Shown: positions 4,823 through 5,312 of the stretch, one piece after another
Numbering within the stretch: position 1 is the stretch's first letter
How the letters are laid out: the number at the start of each line of letters is the position of its first letter
Assembly: GCA_964445085.1 (NCBI GenBank)
Contig: CAYUJV010000156.1
Span: 1 to 5,312, forward strand
Length of the DNA: 5,312 nucleotides
Reading direction: 5' to 3'
Source: Thiobacter sp964445085
Lineage (GTDB): Bacteria; Pseudomonadota; Gammaproteobacteria; Burkholderiales; Thiobacteraceae
Notes under the pieces: generated by a model
What the model saw: the letters and a program-made list of their open reading frames with translations, nothing else
What the model was told of the DNA's origin: nothing
The model's database searches: none
Translations under genes and position numbers: made by a program

Positions 4823-5312
4823 ATGAACGCAGTGATTAAGACAGAAAACCACGACAAACAGGAAGTGAAATACACGACCTGTTATATGTGTGCCTGCCGT
4901 TGCGGCATCAAGGTGACCCTGGAAGAGGGCAAGGTGCGCTTCATCCAAGGCAACCGCAACCATCCGACCAACCAGGGCGTGCTGTGCGCCAAGGGCTCGG
5001 CGGGCATCATGAAGCAGTACTCGCGCGCCAAGCTGAAGAAGCCGCTGATGCGCAAGCCGGGCTCGCCCCGCGGCTCCGGCGAGTTCGTGGAGATCGAGTG
5101 GGAGCAGGCGCTGGACCTGCTCACCGACCGCCTCGATCTGATCCGTTCCACCGATCCGTCCAAGCTCGCCTTCTTCACCGGCCGCGACCAGATGCAGGCG
5201 CTCACCGGTCTGTGGGCGCAGCAGTTCGGCACCCCCAACTGGGCGGCCCACGGCGGCTTCTGCTCGGTGAACATGGCGGCAGCCGGCCTCTACACCATCG
5301 GCTTCTCGTTCT
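4823..5312 (+). CDS. soeA: Molybdopterin oxidoreductase, SoeA-like sulfite dehydrogenase subunit, 5' part
   Basis: The first 163 codons are visible; the gene continues past the right edge. It is a catalytic subunit of the DMSO-reductase/complex iron-sulfur molybdoenzyme family. SoeA oxidises sulfite to sulfate in the cytoplasm, within membrane-attached SoeABC that feeds electrons to quinone. A [4Fe-4S] site is formed by C20-x2-C23-x3-C27-x27-C55, followed by AKG. Further on come GRDQMQALTGL (120-130), FGTPN (135-139) and AHGGFCSVNMAA (142-153), all features I associate with SoeA; C147 is a candidate molybdenum ligand. There is no twin-arginine signal, which fits a cytoplasmic enzyme and argues against periplasmic PsrA/PhsA-type enzymes. 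The ATG at 4823 is fixed by an in-frame TGA at 4808-4810; the ribosome site is modest (ACGGA, about eight bases upstream). soeB and soeC would be expected next but are not in the window. Family is very sure; sulfite specificity is probable. Confidence 0.85.
   Translation, partial: MNAVIKTENHDKQEVKYTTCYMCACRCGIKVTLEEGKVRFIQGNRNHPTNQGVLCAKGSAGIMKQYSRAKLKKPLMRKPGSPRGSGEFVEIEWEQALDLLTDRLDLIRSTDPSKLAFFTGRDQMQALTGLWAQQFGTPNWAAHGGFCSVNMAAAGLYTIGFSF

Overview
The window looks like chromosomal DNA of a GC-rich, sulfur-oxidising beta- or gammaproteobacterium. Three things suggest this. The start of a signal-less cytoplasmic molybdoenzyme closely resembles SoeA, the catalytic subunit of quinone-dependent sulfite dehydrogenase. 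A DsrC/TusE-family protein is present. The PhoU-Ppx pair and the housekeeping sequence style are proteobacterial. The species assignment is inference; no rRNA or other marker is present.

Layout. The 3' end of phoU (1-127, +) is followed after 27 bp by ppx (155-1642, +), probably as one phosphate/polyphosphate operon. Converging on ppx is a MarR-family regulator (1661-2098, -). It is divergent from a small DsrC/TusE-like gene (2215-2541, +). The 116-bp gap between these two holds a clear sigma-70-like promoter whose spacer carries a 17-bp palindrome, a textbook position for a MarR operator. Converging on the DsrC-like gene, with a 12-bp gap, is a 569-residue protein with a PilZ-like segment (2554-4263, -). 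Upstream of that gene lie tRNA-Thr(UGU) (4365-4440, -), its own promoter, and a 382-bp non-coding region. The soeA-like gene then starts (4823, +) and runs off the right edge.

The non-coding region 4441-4822 is the least ordinary part. It contains an 11-bp inverted repeat over the tRNA promoter. It also contains a segment (4615-4701) that folds by hand into a nearly fully paired three-way junction ending in seven Ts. A 15-bp FNR-like palindrome and smaller palindromes follow before soeA. The DsrC-like protein is also unusual: it keeps the inner cysteine of DsrC (C94) but has Trp where the C-terminal cysteine should be. That argues against sulfur relay and for a regulatory or other role. A working inference is that the MarR protein controls the DsrC-like gene, possibly in response to sulfur compounds. 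Nothing in the sequence shows the ligand.
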